Below are positions 26,711 through 35,240 of a DNA stretch of 64,000 bases, one piece after another. The notes beneath the pieces were generated by a model, which was not told the DNA's origin, did not search any database, and was given only the letters and a program-made list of their open reading frames with translations. The first letter of the stretch is position 1. Every line of letters begins with the position of its first letter. Origin of the DNA: Streptomyces sp. DT2A-34 (GTDB taxonomy: Bacteria > Actinomycetota > Actinomycetes > Streptomycetales > Streptomycetaceae); contig NZ_JASTWJ010000001.1 in NCBI RefSeq assembly GCF_030499515.1, positions 4,754,001-4,818,000 on the forward strand, written 5' to 3'. Position numbers and translations under genes: made by a program.

Positions 26711-26960
26711 CGACACACGGCCTCCGTAAGAAGCGGGCATCCTCGCAGGTCAGCGCCGGAGATCGGCCGCTACGGAACCGGCGACCTCTTGACGCCGCCG
26801 AGCACGCCTTCGCCGTTGACTCGGCAGACCGTGCCGTACTTGGGATCCAGATGCCGTCCAGCAGCCGGAAGTCGACGGCGACCGTCTGTCCTCGTGGGGT
26901 TCTCGTAGTGCGTCCCGACGTACTGTCCTGACGGCCCGCACAGGGACTCACGCCTCCGCG

Positions 26961-27533
26961 TCAGCCGCGGGCGAGTTCCGCCGCGCCGAAGGAGACGTCG
27001 AAGCGGTCGCACCAGATGCTGACGCTGCTGTACCGGGCCGGGTCGATGTCCTCGGGCACGGTGTAGTTCTGGCTGCCTTTGTTGCCCTTGAGCTTGCCGA
27101 GGCTGACGTAGGCGCCGTCGTCGAACACGCCCCAGCCGGCCCGGCCTTCCTTGACCGGTGCGTCGGTCAGCCAGACGCGCAGGTCGGGGCCGTTGCTGGT
27201 GTCGAGGTTCTCCAGCCGGACGACGTGGGAGCCGTCGGCCAGCCGTACGAGCCTCACCGTGCCGGACGTCGTGTGCTCGTGACTGATCAGCTCGCCGCTC
27301 GCCAGCGTCACCGGTCCGGCCGGGGCAGGCGCCGCGGAGGTTTCCCCGGACGGCGGCGCCTCGGCGGGCGTCTTCGAGACGTCCACGGTCACGGGCAGCG
27401 CCTCCTGGACCGTCTCGTCCTGCCACAGCTTCCACGGCTGGAACCAGTACAGCCCGAAGCCGACCCCGGCGAGCACCACCACCAGCACGCCGACCATCCA
27501 CGGCCTGACCATCGCGCGTCGTCCCCGCCCCAT
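26961..27533 (-). CDS. Membrane-anchored DM13-domain protein
   Basis: 190 residues from ATG 27533 (GGAGGTG 6 bases upstream; the longer frame to 27572 lacks such a site). Residues about 9-30 are a single membrane anchor (WMVGVLVVVLAGVGFGLYWF). A Pro/Ala-rich linker leads to a DM13 domain (about 80-190): GELISHEHTTSGTVRLVRL, VVRLENLDTSNGPDLRVWLT, and GSQNYTVP, closing SVSIWCDRFDVSFGAAEL with the conserved Cys in IWCDRF. DM13 domains are thought to act in extracytoplasmic redox reactions. It probably faces outside, but no partner gene is evident. Confidence 0.85.
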   Translation of the reverse strand: MGRGRRAMVRPWMVGVLVVVLAGVGFGLYWFQPWKLWQDETVQEALPVTVDVSKTPAEAPPSGETSAAPAPAGPVTLASGELISHEHTTSGTVRLVRLADGSHVVRLENLDTSNGPDLRVWLTDAPVKEGRAGWGVFDDGAYVSLGKLKGNKGSQNYTVPEDIDPARYSSVSIWCDRFDVSFGAAELARG

Positions 27534-27643
27534 AGCGCCCACCTCCTGGGAGTCACCCGTTCTCGCTCCCATTCAACGGACTGAACGGCCGTTCTGGGCT
27601 GCCCGGCGGATGACGAAATCCTTACGTCCCGCCGCGGACCGGG

Positions 27644-28375
27644 TCAACGGTGCTCGGGGTTGTCCGCACCCGGGCGGCAGCCGGCGTCCCACTCCGAGCG
27701 CTGGTTGCCGTATGCGGGGACGCCGCCGGCCCGCTTCAGCAGGGCGGCGAGGTGCATCAGGTTCCAGGTCATGAAGGAGGTGTTGCGGTTGGTGAAGTCG
27801 TTCTCCGGGCCACCCGAACCCTGGTCCAGGTACGACGGCCCGGGGCCGGCCGCGCCGATCCAGCCCGCGTCCGCTTGGGGCGGGATCGTGTAGCCGAGGT
27901 GCTGGAGGCTGTAGAGGACGTTCATCGCGCAGTGCTTCACCCCGTCCTCGTTGCCGGTGATCAGACAGCCGCCGACGCGGCCGTAGTAGGCGTACTGGCC
28001 CTGGGAGTTGAGCAGCGAGGAGCAGGCGTAGAGGCGCTCGATCACCTTCTTCGTCACCGAGCCGTTGTCGCCGAGCCAGATCGGCCCGGCAATGACCAGG
28101 ATGTCCGCGGCCATCACCTGCTCGTACAGGTCGGGCCACTCGTCTGTCGCGAAGCCGTGCTCGGTCATGTCCGGGTAGACGCCGGGCGCGATGTCGTGGT
28201 CGACGGCGCGGACCTCGGATGTGGTGACCCCGCGCGACATCATGATCTCCGCGCTCTTGTCGATCAGGCCCTGGGTGTGGCTGAGCTGCGGGGACGGCTT
28301 GAGGGTGCAGTTGATGTAGAGGGCCGTAAGGTCGTCGAAGCGGTATCGGGCATCGGTGGAAGGTGGGGCTGCCAT
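27644..28375 (-). CDS. Flavodoxin/NADPH-dependent FMN reductase-family protein
   Basis: 243 residues from ATG 28375. ALYINCTLKPSPQLSHTQGL is the phosphate-loop region, VMAADILVIAGPIWLGDNGS the flavin-contacting segment, and YYGRVGGCLITGNEDGVKHC the third FMN-binding strand. This matches the flavodoxin-like fold used by WrbA/NQO-type FMN reductases. The long C-terminal part (FTNRNTSFMTWNLMHLAALL) is common in the actinobacterial subgroup. It probably binds FMN and reduces quinones or flavins with NAD(P)H; the substrate is undetermined. The start site has only a weak ribosome binding sequence. Confidence 0.82.
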   Translation of the reverse strand: MAAPPSTDARYRFDDLTALYINCTLKPSPQLSHTQGLIDKSAEIMMSRGVTTSEVRAVDHDIAPGVYPDMTEHGFATDEWPDLYEQVMAADILVIAGPIWLGDNGSVTKKVIERLYACSSLLNSQGQYAYYGRVGGCLITGNEDGVKHCAMNVLYSLQHLGYTIPPQADAGWIGAAGPGPSYLDQGSGGPENDFTNRNTSFMTWNLMHLAALLKRAGGVPAYGNQRSEWDAGCRPGADNPEHR

Positions 28376-28743
28376 GGGGGCAGCGTCTCGCGCGGATCCC
28401 GGTTTGTCCCGGTCCGACGCACCCACGGGTGCCTTACGGAGTCATGACGCACAGGCGTGGGCGGCATCCGTCCCTACGGCTACCGGGTGTGGACCGGCCT
28501 GGCCCGCGGCGATCGTCAGGGGCCTGGCGACAGCGGCGCCCTTCTCGCCCTGCTGGTCGCCGAGCTGTCCGGCATGAGCAAGGCGGAGACGGAACGCGTC
28601 CGGCTGCCGTTCGCGCCGGGACTCCTCCCCGCCTGCGCTCTCCGCACGCGCCCCCGCACCTGGCTCGCCGCCCAGGCGGTGTCCGCGCTGCTGCTGATGC
28701 CCGTCTGCTTCTCATCGGGTGGTGACCGCTCCCGGGGAGGCGG
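28376..28743. other. Intergenic region with an uncalled open frame
   Basis: A plus-strand frame (about 28457-28740) includes a protein-like stretch (GDSGALLALLVAELSGMSKA, then TWLAAQAVSALLLMPVCF). It has no good start and I do not recognise it. The right end has GGGGAGGCGG, the ribosome binding site for the gene at 28744. Confidence 0.35.
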
Positions 28744-29205
28744 ATGCTTGGGGATGTGACGATCGACGTGACGGCCGAGCGCGTCATCCCGCTGCCGACC
28801 GAACGCGTGGCCGGGTATGCCATGGACTGGCGTCACGACGCCGACTGGACCCAGGGCATCCGCACGGCGGAACTCACCTCGGAGGCCGACGGGGGCGGCT
28901 TCGGAACCGGGGCTGAGGTGACCCGTACGGCGTATTTCCTGGGCCGGCGCATCGACTACGTCCTGCGGGTGGCCGCGTACGACCCGCCCAGGCTGCTGGA
29001 CATGGTCTCCGTGGCGGGCCCGATGCCGATGCACGTCACGTACACCTTCGAGCCCCACCAGGACGGCACCCTCGCCCGCATCCGCGTCCGGGGCGGTGAG
29101 GGAGGGTTCTACCGGCTGGCGGCACCGCTGCTGGCCCGCCAGGTCCGCGCCGACCTCGCCAAGGACCTGCGCGACCTCGAGGCGAGACTCCTGGAACAGG
29201 GGTGA
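28744..29205 (+). CDS. SRPBCC (START-like) family protein
   Basis: 153 residues, start ATG 28744 behind GGGGAGGCGG. It begins VTIDVTAERVIPLPTERVAG with WRHDADWTQGI, then strands GAEVTRTAYFLGRRIDYVLR and VTYTFEPHQDG, and a long C-terminal helix (RQVRADLAKDLRDLEARL). This is the helix-grip fold of polyketide-cyclase/dehydrase-like SRPBCC proteins that bind a hydrophobic ligand. No catalytic residues can be singled out. The next gene follows after 7 bases, so the two are likely co-transcribed. Confidence 0.8.
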   Translation: MLGDVTIDVTAERVIPLPTERVAGYAMDWRHDADWTQGIRTAELTSEADGGGFGTGAEVTRTAYFLGRRIDYVLRVAAYDPPRLLDMVSVAGPMPMHVTYTFEPHQDGTLARIRVRGGEGGFYRLAAPLLARQVRADLAKDLRDLEARLLEQG

Positions 29206-29212
29206 GACCGCG

Positions 29213-29542
29213 ATGGCGTACGACGAAGGGCTCGCGCACCGGATCCGGGAGCGCTGGGCGGCTGACCCGGAGGTCGGCGAGAAGCACATGTTCGGCGGGG
29301 TGGCGTTCCTGTACCGGGGCAACACGGCCGTCGGCGTCACCGGCGACGACCTCATGGTCAGGGTCGGTCCGGAGGCGGCCGACGCGGCGCTCGCCCGGCC
29401 GGGGACGCGCGTCTTCGACATGACCGGCCGGCCGATGCGCGGCTGGGTCGTCGTCGACGGCGCGGCGGTCGCGGAGGACGACACACTCGGCGCATGGCTC
29501 GACGAGGGACGCGCATTCGCCGCGAGCCTGCCACCCAAGTGA
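29213..29542 (+). CDS. TfoX N-terminal domain protein
   Basis: 109 residues from ATG 29213. The domain runs over nearly the whole length: GLAHRIRERW, KHMFGGVAFLYRGNTAVGVT, DDLMVRVGPEAADAALARPG and VFDMTGRPMRGWVVVDG. The MFGG motif and following strands are the signature of the TfoX N-terminal domain, found in competence regulators of Gram-negative bacteria. In actinobacteria it occurs as a stand-alone small protein of unknown role. It lies 7 bases behind the SRPBCC gene. Confidence 0.88.
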   Translation: MAYDEGLAHRIRERWAADPEVGEKHMFGGVAFLYRGNTAVGVTGDDLMVRVGPEAADAALARPGTRVFDMTGRPMRGWVVVDGAAVAEDDTLGAWLDEGRAFAASLPPK

Positions 29543-30042
29543 GACGCCCATGAGGAACGGGGACACGGTTCAGACGCCCACGCGCCACGCCGCCGATCGC
29601 GGACGCAGGCTCGGCCCGTCCCCGGCATTCCCTATGACCCTGGCTCAGTGGGCAGCTACTGCCGGCTACCCGGGAGCTCTCGTCGAAGCCTGGCCAGGCC
29701 GTCGGAGCCGGCCAAGCGGTCGGTACCGCCGAAGGCATCCATGCCGTGTGCACTGCCGTCATGCCGGCGACGACAGAGCCTTCTTCGTCTCGAAGGGGAA
29801 GGTCAAATCGACCAACCTTTGATCAGTTGCCGGGTTGTGTCCGATGAACAACTCACGGAACGGATCCATGCGCGGTCGGGTCCGACGTCGATCAGACCCT
29901 CGCGCCGGGCAGTCGTCTGGGCGTCGCGGCTGTGCTGGGTGTGCCGGGTGGCCACGTCGAAGGGCACTGGTCCAATGCGGCGCCGACGGCCCCGGCGGGT
30001 AGGCGGCGATGCGGGTGCTGCCCGGAGCTGCGTGGGTCCGGG
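29543..30042. other. 500-base region without a supported gene
   Basis: Open frames on both strands have biased or unrecognised translations. A minus-strand stretch at about 29759-29870 reads MDPFRELFIGHNPATDQRLV and may be a scrap of a lost gene. No RNA gene, terminator or promoter is evident. Confidence 0.4.
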
Positions 30043-30820
30043 CTACTGGCATTGCGGACACCACACCGTGCCGCGGCCTGCCATACGGGACCGGCGTAGG
30101 GAGTTGCCACAGCGGGGGCAGGCCGGAGCGGGGTCGTCGCGGTGGCCGGTGAGCCAGGAGTCGCGCGGCGGGACGCCAGCCGGCGGTGACCGCGGAGCGC
30201 AGGGTACGGCGCATGTGCGTGTACAGGCGACGGCAGTCGGCCTCGGTGAGGTCGTTCGCCCGGCTCGTGGGGCGCAGTCTCGCCCGCCACAGGATCTCGT
30301 CGGCCAGTAGGTTGCCGAGTCCGGCGAGGACGGACTGGTCGGTGAGGGCCGTTTTGACGCTGCCGCGACGTGCAGCGAGCGCGTCCTCGAACTCCTTGCG
30401 GCTCACCGCCATCGCGTCGGGCCCCTGGCGCTCCAGGCGCCGTGCGACCTCCGACTCGTCGTAGGCCAGCCAGAGGCCCTGCAGCTTGCGCTGGTCGCGG
30501 TAGCGGAGCTGACGGTCACGGGCCACGGTGAACAGGACGCGGTCGTGCGCCTCGACCGTGTCGTCGGGGTGACCGCAGAGCAGTTCGCCGGTCATGCCGA
30601 AGTGCAGCATGAGGGTGGGGCCGCCGGTGCGGGCGAGCAGCCACTTCCCGTGCCGCTCCGGCTCGGTGAAACGCCGGCCCTCCACCGCGTCACGCAGCTG
30701 TCTCGTGCTCACGCCGTGCAGTACGCCGGTGTCGCGTACGTCGACGCGTTGGATGATCCTGCCCTTCGCGCAGGACTTGAGCACCTTCCGGAATCCCTCG
30801 ACGTCCGGCAGCTCAGGCAT
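30043..30820 (-). pseudogene. Fpg/Nei-type DNA glycosylase with a C-terminal frameshift
   Basis: Starts at ATG 30820: the mature N terminus is PELPDVEGFRKVLKS, with the catalytic Pro2 and Glu3 of formamidopyrimidine-DNA glycosylases. The frame continues through MLHFGMTGELL, DQRKLQGLWLAY, SVKTALTDQSVLAGLGNLLA and DEILWRARLRPTSRA (H2TH domain) to about 30180. There a one-base change moves the rest, RDSWLTGHRDDPAPACPRCG, into another frame; it ends with TVWCPQCQ and a stop at 30043. The shifted part contains the four-Cys zinc finger needed for DNA binding. The gene is either a recent pseudogene or a sequencing error. Confidence 0.85.
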
Positions 30821-31122
30821 CGGTACGTCCTCTCTCACCCGCCGATCCACCCGCTCGGCGAGTCGGCCGCGACGTCCCTCAGAACATGGTCCCTCCGGGC
30901 AGCTGACCGTGCAGCACCGCACGCCCCCGAGAACAGCCTTGCGTGCACTGCGCGCGGCGTCTCCCGAAGGAAGTGGAGCGGTGGAGCGGTTGGGGGGAGA
31001 GCCGGTGAGCCGCGAGGATTGTCGCTTGGCGCAGATCGGCCCCCGCCGGCCCGTCGTCCCTGTGCCGGGTTCGTTCAACGGCCCGTTGCGCTGCCAGGCG
31101 GTGGCCGGCTCCTGAGGTGCCT

Positions 31123-31330
31123 CTACGAGGGGTCGGGCGCCGCGTTCTCCAGGTCGTCGATGCTGCCGGACATGATCGTGCGGAGGTGTTCGGTGATGTG
31201 CTGGAGCGGCCAGGCCCACCAGGCCATGGCCAGGAGGCGGTCGCTGTAGCGGCAGCGGATGAGACGGGCGGGGTTGCCGCCGACGATGCCAATCGCGTCC
31301 GTGTCGTCGTAGCGGACGCGAAGGACTGGG
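31123..31330 (-). pseudogene. CatB-type hexapeptide acetyltransferase, C-terminal fragment
   Basis: The frame gives IGIVGGNPARLIRCRYSDRL, LAMAWWAWPLQHITEHLR, and then SGSIDDLENAAP to the stop at 31123. VGGNPAR followed by R.R......L....WW.W is the conserved ending of CatB/Vat-like left-handed beta-helix O-acetyltransferases. The preceding repeats and start are missing; upstream sequence is in other frames and unrecognisable. About 300 bases between 30821 and 31122 hold no gene. Confidence 0.7.
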
Positions 31331-31498
31331 CTGCGCCCACGTGGTCCTCCGTGATCTCCGGCACGGCCTCACCGCGACCGGAACTTCGGGGGCGGTACGG
31401 GCAGGCCCGAGGCCAGGCAAGTGAGCCGAGCGTCGTCACCGTAGGAGCGGACGCCCATGGTCACCGGCGGTGCCGCGCTCCTCAGTACCGCTTACCGC

Positions 31499-32234
31499 TT
31501 ACCGCCGCACCGCCGTCTCTCGCGACACCTCCATGAGCTCGCCGCCACCCCCGGGGACGGCGAGGACACCGAATCCACGCGTCCTGGCGCCTCCTGCCTG
31601 CCAGACCTCACCGGCGTACCAGGCACCGTGCTCTAGTTCCTCGGGCCAGTGACGCCGGCGAAGCGGATTCCGGGCGGACATCGAGACCGGTCAGCTCTTC
31701 GCCTTCGCGGTACCGCAGTTGGACGGGCACACCCATGACGTCCTTGACACCGTCGGGCCTGTGCGCCGCGGGGATGGGCTGCCACGGATGCTGCTCGAGC
31801 ACACGCCGGATGCGCTTCAGGGACCCCATTACATCGCGGCGCAGGTAGAGAAGAGTCAGATAGCCAAATGACACCAGGACAATGCCTCCAGCAGCCCGCT
31901 CCTTGGCGTTTTCGCTGGAGAGATTCCCAAAGAGCACGAAGTACGCCACCCAGGAGAGGGCATACAAGGAGTGCCAGATCCAGCGCCCTCTCTTCGCTTT
32001 ACTTCGAGCCTTCTCCCATGCCGCCCGAGTTTCAGGGTGGTCGAAAGCACATTTATGCAGAGGGGCGTGCGCATCGGCTTGGCCCCGATCGGCCTGCGTG
32101 CCGGGCTTGTCGAAGGGAAGACCCGCACCGCTCTCTTTCACAAGTTCTCCTCGTATGTGGATTCGAAAGCTCACGAGATCGCGATCGACGCACCACTCTA
32201 CTGATATATAAGCTGCCATCCAGCCGGGCAGCAC
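31499..32234 (-). pseudogene. Two-TM membrane protein beside the T7SS cluster, apparent frameshift
   Basis: From GTG 32234 the frame gives a polar N terminus, a basic stretch (RAAWEKARSKAKRGRWIWHS), two membrane helices (SLYALSWVAYFVLFGNLS; AGGIVLVSFGYLTLLYL), RIRRVLEQHPWQPIPA and VPVQLRYREGEELTGLDV. Near 31680 the sensible continuation changes frame: NPLRRRHWPEELEHGAWYAG, EVWQAGGARTRGFGVLAVPG and GGGELMEVSRETAVRR to a stop at 31499. Without the shift the protein would end in a random tail at 31608. The architecture resembles the 34614 protein (two helices, R..R.L...YP, then W(Y/F)AG ... P..GEL). It is divergent from the WXG100 operon. Confidence 0.6.
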
Positions 32235-32297
32235 AAGGGAAGCCCGTCTGCCCGTATTGTCCCAAATTCCCTTCTTCCGCCACTATGGGGGTGCTAG

Positions 32298-32624
32298 GTG
32301 GGGGACCACTTCAAAGTCGACATCGACCAGTTGGACCGATTCGTCAAGTCGCTTCAGCAGGCGACAAAGGACCTCGACGAGGCTCGTAAGGCGCTTTCAC
32401 ATGTCCGCAGCGCCGAGATTGGCACTGCGCGACTGGACGAGGCCTGTGACACGTTCCAGGAGCGATGGAAGTACGGGTCCGAGCAGTTGAGCGAGATGAT
32501 CGGTGCCATCAGCAAGGGCGTGAAGGCCAACAAGCTGAGCTATGAGGAGTTCGAGGAGAATCTCGAAAAAACCCTGAAGCAGATGGCGGATTCGGCTACT
32601 TCGGGTGGCGGGGGGAAGAACTGA
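32298..32624 (+). CDS. WXG100-superfamily (ESX-like) protein
   Basis: 108 residues from GTG 32298 behind GGGGG. The protein is all helical: KVDIDQLDRFVKSLQQATKD, a turn, DEACDTFQERWKYGSEQLSE (the W.xG-like turn region), then EMIGAISKGVKANKLSYEEF and a Gly/Ser tail. Length and helix-turn-helix hairpin agree with small type VII secretion (T7SS) partners. The tail has YEEFEENLEK, similar to the YxxxD/E secretion signal class. Its stop overlaps the next start (TGATG). It probably forms a dimer with the next protein or with itself for export by a T7SS encoded elsewhere. Confidence 0.78.
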   Translation: MGDHFKVDIDQLDRFVKSLQQATKDLDEARKALSHVRSAEIGTARLDEACDTFQERWKYGSEQLSEMIGAISKGVKANKLSYEEFEENLEKTLKQMADSATSGGGGKN

Positions 32625-33907
32625 TGGCTACGAACCCGTATCCGAATCTCGGCTGGAATCCCGTCCCCGGCATCCCCGCTGAGGTTGCCGCGCTGCAGCA
32701 GAAGGTGAAGGCCGCGGCGAACGCGCTGGACAGCTCCCACCGCCAGATCGAGAGGCTGCTCGGGGAAAGCGCGCACTGGGAGGGTGACGCGGCGGACGCC
32801 TTCCGGGACGCGCTCGACGGCGAACTGCCGAAGTACATGAAGAACGCGGCGCGTTCGCTCGACAAGGCAGCGGCGTCGCTGGACGGCTGGAACGGCGACC
32901 TCTCCTCTCACCGCGACCTCGCGAAGAAGTACGACGAGGAAGCCGGCGAGAAGAAGTCCGCCGCCGAGAAGGCGAAGCAGCACCATGACGAGGCCGCCAA
33001 GCACCCCGACCTCCAACTGGCCGGGAGGGAATACCCCAGTCAGCAGGAGGCCGACGCCGCGACAGCGCGCCTGCGCGCGGCCGAGCGCTCGCTGAACGAG
33101 GCGACCACCCAGCTCAACAACGCCAACCAGGCGTACGAGGACGTCCTCACCAAGGCCCGCACCTTGGAAGGCGAGAACAAGGAAAAGGCCGAAGCCGTCG
33201 CCAAGAAGCTCGACGAGGCGGACGACAAGCTGGCGCCCAAGGAGCCGGGGTGGTTCGGCAAGACCCTTGAGGCCATCGGGGAGGGCCTCAAGGCGGTGGG
33301 ACAGTTCCTGCTGGACCACGCCGGAACCATCGGCGCCATCGCCGGCCTCCTCGCGCTCTTCCCGACCCCCCTCGCTCCCGCCTTCGCCGCCATCGCCATC
33401 GTGGCCAGCGCGGCTGCGCTGAGCAAGAATCTCGCGAGCGAGGACTTCAGGGACTCGCTCATGGGTGAGCACGGATGGAAAGCGGGTCTGACCGCATGGG
33501 GTTCCGTCGTCGGCGACACCTTGGGCGTCGTACCTGGAGTCGGCATCCTGGCCCGGGCGGGAAGCGAGGTGGGCCTGGCGGCAGCGGTTGCCAGGGAGGG
33601 CGGTGAAGCCATGTCGCTGGGTTCGAAGGTCACTTCCTTCGCCAGCGAAGTGAAGGCCGTCAACTGGGACAGGGCCGTGGATGTCGCCACCGCCCCCAGC
33701 AAGCTGCGCGACTGGGCCCTCAACGGTGTCAACGCGACCGCGAACGTGGTCTCCTCGGCGGAGACAGCCGGACTGCTGCCGGAAGACGGCATCGGTCATG
33801 ACTCCACTGAGGCCACCAAGGCGGGCGTGGCCCTGTCCGGCGCGGCGGGCACGCTCGGGACCTTCGGCACGGACATCGTTGAACTGGCGGGGAGTATCCG
33901 GCTGTGA
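32624..33907 (+). CDS. Putative T7SS-secreted protein with WXG N-terminal domain
   Basis: 427 residues from ATG 32624. NPYPNLGWNPVPGIPAEVAA and the helices up to about residue 110 match the T7SS-signal domain of actinobacterial secreted proteins, with the WXG turn in HWEGDAADAFRDAL. A long charged coiled coil follows (about 105-205, AGEKKSAAEKAKQHHDEA; EGENKEKAEAVAKKLDEA). A hydrophobic block comes next (FLLDHAGTIGAIAGLLALFP, FAAIAIVASAAALS), then a region resembling polytoxin pre-domains. The C terminus (about 350-427) has no toxin motif I can name. It overlaps the next gene by four bases. Confidence 0.8.
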   Translation: MATNPYPNLGWNPVPGIPAEVAALQQKVKAAANALDSSHRQIERLLGESAHWEGDAADAFRDALDGELPKYMKNAARSLDKAAASLDGWNGDLSSHRDLAKKYDEEAGEKKSAAEKAKQHHDEAAKHPDLQLAGREYPSQQEADAATARLRAAERSLNEATTQLNNANQAYEDVLTKARTLEGENKEKAEAVAKKLDEADDKLAPKEPGWFGKTLEAIGEGLKAVGQFLLDHAGTIGAIAGLLALFPTPLAPAFAAIAIVASAAALSKNLASEDFRDSLMGEHGWKAGLTAWGSVVGDTLGVVPGVGILARAGSEVGLAAAVAREGGEAMSLGSKVTSFASEVKAVNWDRAVDVATAPSKLRDWALNGVNATANVVSSAETAGLLPEDGIGHDSTEATKAGVALSGAAGTLGTFGTDIVELAGSIRL

Positions 33908-34617
33908 ACAATCAACTCGGCGTCACGGCGGCAACGGACACCACGCCGAAGCCGAATTTCTGGTACGGGCTCCCCCACGGGTATCTGGAATTGGATTTCA
34001 ACCCGACGGAGGAGGGAGTCGCGGAACTGGCCCGACAGATCAACGGACTTCCCGAGGAAGCCCGCGACCGGGCCGACCAGGCATTCCGCCTGTACGCCAT
34101 GACCGCGATGCTCCTGCAGAAGCAGCCGGTGGCTGTCTGCGCGCTCGGCATGCACCCCGACGGCGACGGAGAGGCTTCGCTGTCGGTCCTGACTATTTCA
34201 GCCTTCCCGTCCGGTGGTGCGAGCCCCATGCGCGTCCTCGCCGGCATGGTGGGCGGCAATGCGGGTGGGAACACGAACAACGGCATGCAGCCCATCGAAC
34301 TGCCCGTGGGTATCGGGTTCCTGATGGAGCAGGTGCGTAAGACGGTGGCGCCCGGCGTCCCTCCCGAAGGTCAGGAGGGGCCCTTGGAGGGTTCGGTCTG
34401 GCAGGGAACAGTGGCGGTGCCGGAGCCCCGTACGTCGTCGATCATCACCGTGCAACTGGTGACCTCGGCGGTCGAACTCGCCGACGACTACCGCTCGGTG
34501 CTGCTCGGCACTGCCCGGACGCTGACGTTCACGAATCCGACGGCGGAAGCGGAGCAAGGGCCCGGGCCGGTGGTTCCCGGTTCCGCGGCGCAAGCCATGC
34601 AGTCCGACTTCGGGTGA
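33904..34617 (+). CDS. Conserved-type protein of the T7SS operon, function unknown
   Basis: 237 residues from GTG 33904 (GTGA overlap with the previous stop). The protein has no signal peptide or membrane helix. LPHGYLELDFNPTEEGVAEL opens a mixed alpha/beta fold; later strands are AVCALGMHPDGDGEASLSVL and SSIITVQLVTSAVELADDY. A Gly/Asn-rich loop (GMVGGNAGGNTNNG) lies in the middle. It could be a cytosolic chaperone or immunity-like partner for the T7SS substrate, by position only. The stop overlaps the next GTG by four bases, so all four genes are coupled. Confidence 0.7.
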   Translation: MNNQLGVTAATDTTPKPNFWYGLPHGYLELDFNPTEEGVAELARQINGLPEEARDRADQAFRLYAMTAMLLQKQPVAVCALGMHPDGDGEASLSVLTISAFPSGGASPMRVLAGMVGGNAGGNTNNGMQPIELPVGIGFLMEQVRKTVAPGVPPEGQEGPLEGSVWQGTVAVPEPRTSSIITVQLVTSAVELADDYRSVLLGTARTLTFTNPTAEAEQGPGPVVPGSAAQAMQSDFG

Positions 34618-35240
34618 TCACGGAAAAGGCGGGAAGGATCGCCGTGCAGGAGGAGACTCGCGCACCCTACGCGACCGACGGAACCGACTTCCAGGGCGCT
34701 TTGAAGCATCACCGCACCATGGCACTGAAGCGTTTCGCGAAACGGGCGGCAATCCTCGGGCCCATGTGGTTGCAGATCTTCGTGACACGCACCGACTATC
34801 TGCTCCCCATCGCGATAGTGGGGTTCCTCGGCCTCCTCATCTCGATGATCCGCCTCGCGAGTTCCCTTTCCTGGACCCGGAGGTGCTCCCGACTCTTCCG
34901 TACCTACCCGGTTGTTTTCCGCGGCCCGGTCCAGCAGACAAGCGTGGAGAGGAACAACTGCTTCACCGTCAGGATCGGAAGGGAAGGCTCGGGCTCTCCC
35001 ACGATGGCGGGCACAAACCTGTCGGGCAAGGGGTGGCCGGCGAGCGGCTCCGCAGGCGTCTGGTTCGCCGGCGACGATCTCTTCGGAGGCGCCGCCCTCG
35101 TCCCGATCACCGGCGAACTGCTGTTCATGCAGCCTCACGACTGGCCACTGACGTCCGAACAGCGAGCAAACGCCCCGGCGGACCGCATCGCGAAGGCGAG
35201 ACAGGCCGGCATCAAGGGTTACGTCTCTCTTCGCTCGTAG
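34614..35240 (+). CDS. Two-TM membrane protein of the T7SS operon
   Basis: 208 residues from GTG 34614. A basic N-terminal region (HRTMALKRFAKRAAI) precedes hydrophobic segments ILGPMWLQIFV and YLLPIAIVGFLGLLISMIRL. The cytoplasmic or extracellular tail has TRRCSRLFRTYPVVFRGPVQ, then GKGWPASGSAGVWFAGDDLF and GGAALVPITGELLFMQP. The last two motifs match, in order and spacing, the minus-strand gene at 31499-32234 (HWPEELEHGAWYAG ... VPGGGGELMEV), so these are paralogues flanking the operon. The function is unknown; an immunity or anchoring role is speculation. Confidence 0.72.
   Translation: MITEKAGRIAVQEETRAPYATDGTDFQGALKHHRTMALKRFAKRAAILGPMWLQIFVTRTDYLLPIAIVGFLGLLISMIRLASSLSWTRRCSRLFRTYPVVFRGPVQQTSVERNNCFTVRIGREGSGSPTMAGTNLSGKGWPASGSAGVWFAGDDLFGGAALVPITGELLFMQPHDWPLTSEQRANAPADRIAKARQAGIKGYVSLRS

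Noticed and set aside
29759..31420. A 553-residue minus-strand open frame
   Set aside because: Only the Fpg/Nei segment from 30820 to about 30180 is real. The upstream part is Arg/Pro-rich and the downstream part is the result of the frameshift.
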